Below, in pieces: positions 6,115 to 6,475 of a stretch of 6,475 bases of DNA (positions are counted from its first letter, which is position 1; each line of letters opens with the position of its first letter). A program made the position numbers and the translations under genes. The notes below the pieces were generated by a model. The model made no database searches. It was not told the DNA's origin and saw only the letters and a list, made by a program, of their open reading frames with translations. The stretch is from Deltaproteobacteria bacterium (GTDB taxonomy: Bacteria; Desulfobacterota; Desulfuromonadia; Desulfuromonadales; BM103). The stretch spans positions 1-6,475 of the forward strand of contig SBFN01000164.1 of NCBI GenBank assembly GCA_006226895.1, written 5' to 3'.

Positions 6115-6475
6115 CCTGCAGAGGTTTTACCCTGATCGAGATCATGGTTGTTGTGGTCATCCTCGGCATTCTGGCGGCAGTCGTCGTACCGCGTTTTTTA
6201 AGCCGCCCGGATGAAGCTAAAGTGACTAAGACCAAAGTAGACATGAAAAGTATCGAAGAGGCTCTCGGCATGTTCAAGCTCGACAATGGTTTCTTTCCAT
6301 CCACCGAACAAGGGCTTAAAGCCTTGGTCAAAAAGCCTGAGACAGGGCGCATTCCGGGCAAGTTCTCAGCAGACGGGTATCTGAAAAAAGTTCCGAATGA
6401 CCCCTGGGGGAGCGTTTATCTTTATATCTCACCGGGAGTTCACAGCCGCGACTTCGACCTGATCAGCTACGGTGC
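6093..6475 (+). CDS. gspG: Type II secretion system major pseudopilin GspG (3' end cut by window edge)
   Basis: GspG is the major pseudopilin, which polymerises into the periplasmic pseudopilus that drives secretion. The window shows 127 codons without a stop; full-length relatives are about 140-150 residues, so only a short C-terminus is missing. The class III prepilin leader is short (11 residues, ending Arg-Gly). The peptidase GspO/PilD would cut before Phe12 in GFTLIE, and the conserved Glu is present at mature position 5 (Glu16). A hydrophobic helix (about 14-33) ends in VVPRF. The globular part has major-pseudopilin hallmarks: FKLDNGFFPSTEQGL (61-75), ADGYLKKVPNDPWG (93-106), and a FDLISYG stretch at the cut, after which the calcium-binding Asp-Gly loop normally comes. 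The ATG is set by AAAGGAG 8 nt upstream. The leader contains Cys7-Ser-Cys9, which is unusual. The TEQGL and DPWG motifs separate it from minor pseudopilins GspH-K and from type IV pilins. Confidence 0.95.
   Translation, partial: MSADNNCSCRGFTLIEIMVVVVILGILAAVVVPRFLSRPDEAKVTKTKVDMKSIEEALGMFKLDNGFFPSTEQGLKALVKKPETGRIPGKFSADGYLKKVPNDPWGSVYLYISPGVHSRDFDLISYG

Noticed and set aside
6089..6361. 90-codon open frame on the - strand over gspG
   Set aside because: It is antisense to a clear pseudopilin gene with a good ribosome site and family motifs.
34..6475. Type IV pilus operon (pilB, pilC, pilQ, pilA homologues) instead of T2SS
   Set aside because: The GspC-type HR-PDZ protein, the GspD N0-N3 architecture without AMIN domains, and the major-pseudopilin motifs TEQGL and DPWG are T2SS-specific. 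The order C-D-E-F-G is the standard T2SS order.
34..6475. Undescribed defence, mobile or RNA-based system
   Set aside because: Nearly all bases are accounted for by five standard T2SS genes. No repeats beyond short local ones, no transposase or integrase, no tRNA and no large structured RNA region are visible.

Overview
The window holds one contiguous block of a type II secretion system (T2SS, general secretory pathway) operon. All genes are on the + strand in the order gspC, gspD, gspE, gspF, gspG. Four genes are complete; gspG runs off the right edge after 127 codons. The left edge has only 33 bases before gspC, so the promoter and any upstream gene lie outside.

Layout: gspC (34-918) encodes the inner-membrane clamp protein with an HR domain and a C-terminal PDZ domain. 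gspD (931-3105) encodes the outer-membrane secretin, with a signal peptide, N0 to N3 domains and the beta-barrel secretin domain. gspE (3124-4824) is the cytoplasmic secretion ATPase, with all nucleotide-binding boxes and a tetracysteine zinc motif. gspF (4825-6042) is the polytopic platform protein with two GspF domains. gspG (6093 onward) is the major pseudopilin. The spacings of 12, 18, 0 and 50 nt and the uniform strand point to a single polycistronic mRNA. There is no gene-free stretch over 300 bases, and I see no RNA gene, mobile element, CRISPR array or rho-independent terminator.

How the parts work together (family knowledge): GspE hydrolyses ATP at the cytoplasmic face and, through GspF and GspL (not in the window), drives assembly of a GspG pseudopilus in the periplasm. 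GspC links the inner-membrane platform to the periplasmic N0 domain of the GspD channel. The pseudopilus is thought to push folded exoproteins through GspD. The minor pseudopilins (H, I, J, K), GspL, GspM and the prepilin peptidase GspO must be encoded elsewhere, some probably just right of the window.

Organism: a Gram-negative (diderm) bacterium, because a secretin is present. The moderate base composition, GTG starts with strong AGGAGG-type ribosome sites, and protein style suggest a delta-type proteobacterium, perhaps Desulfuromonadales/Geobacterales-like. This is an impression from the sequences, not a proven assignment.

I found no undescribed system. This is an ordinary core T2SS locus. 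The points most worth a second look are a MshEN-like (cyclic-di-GMP binding type) repeat at the GspE N-terminus, a small inverted repeat framing the gspG start, and a Cys-Ser-Cys triplet in the GspG leader.
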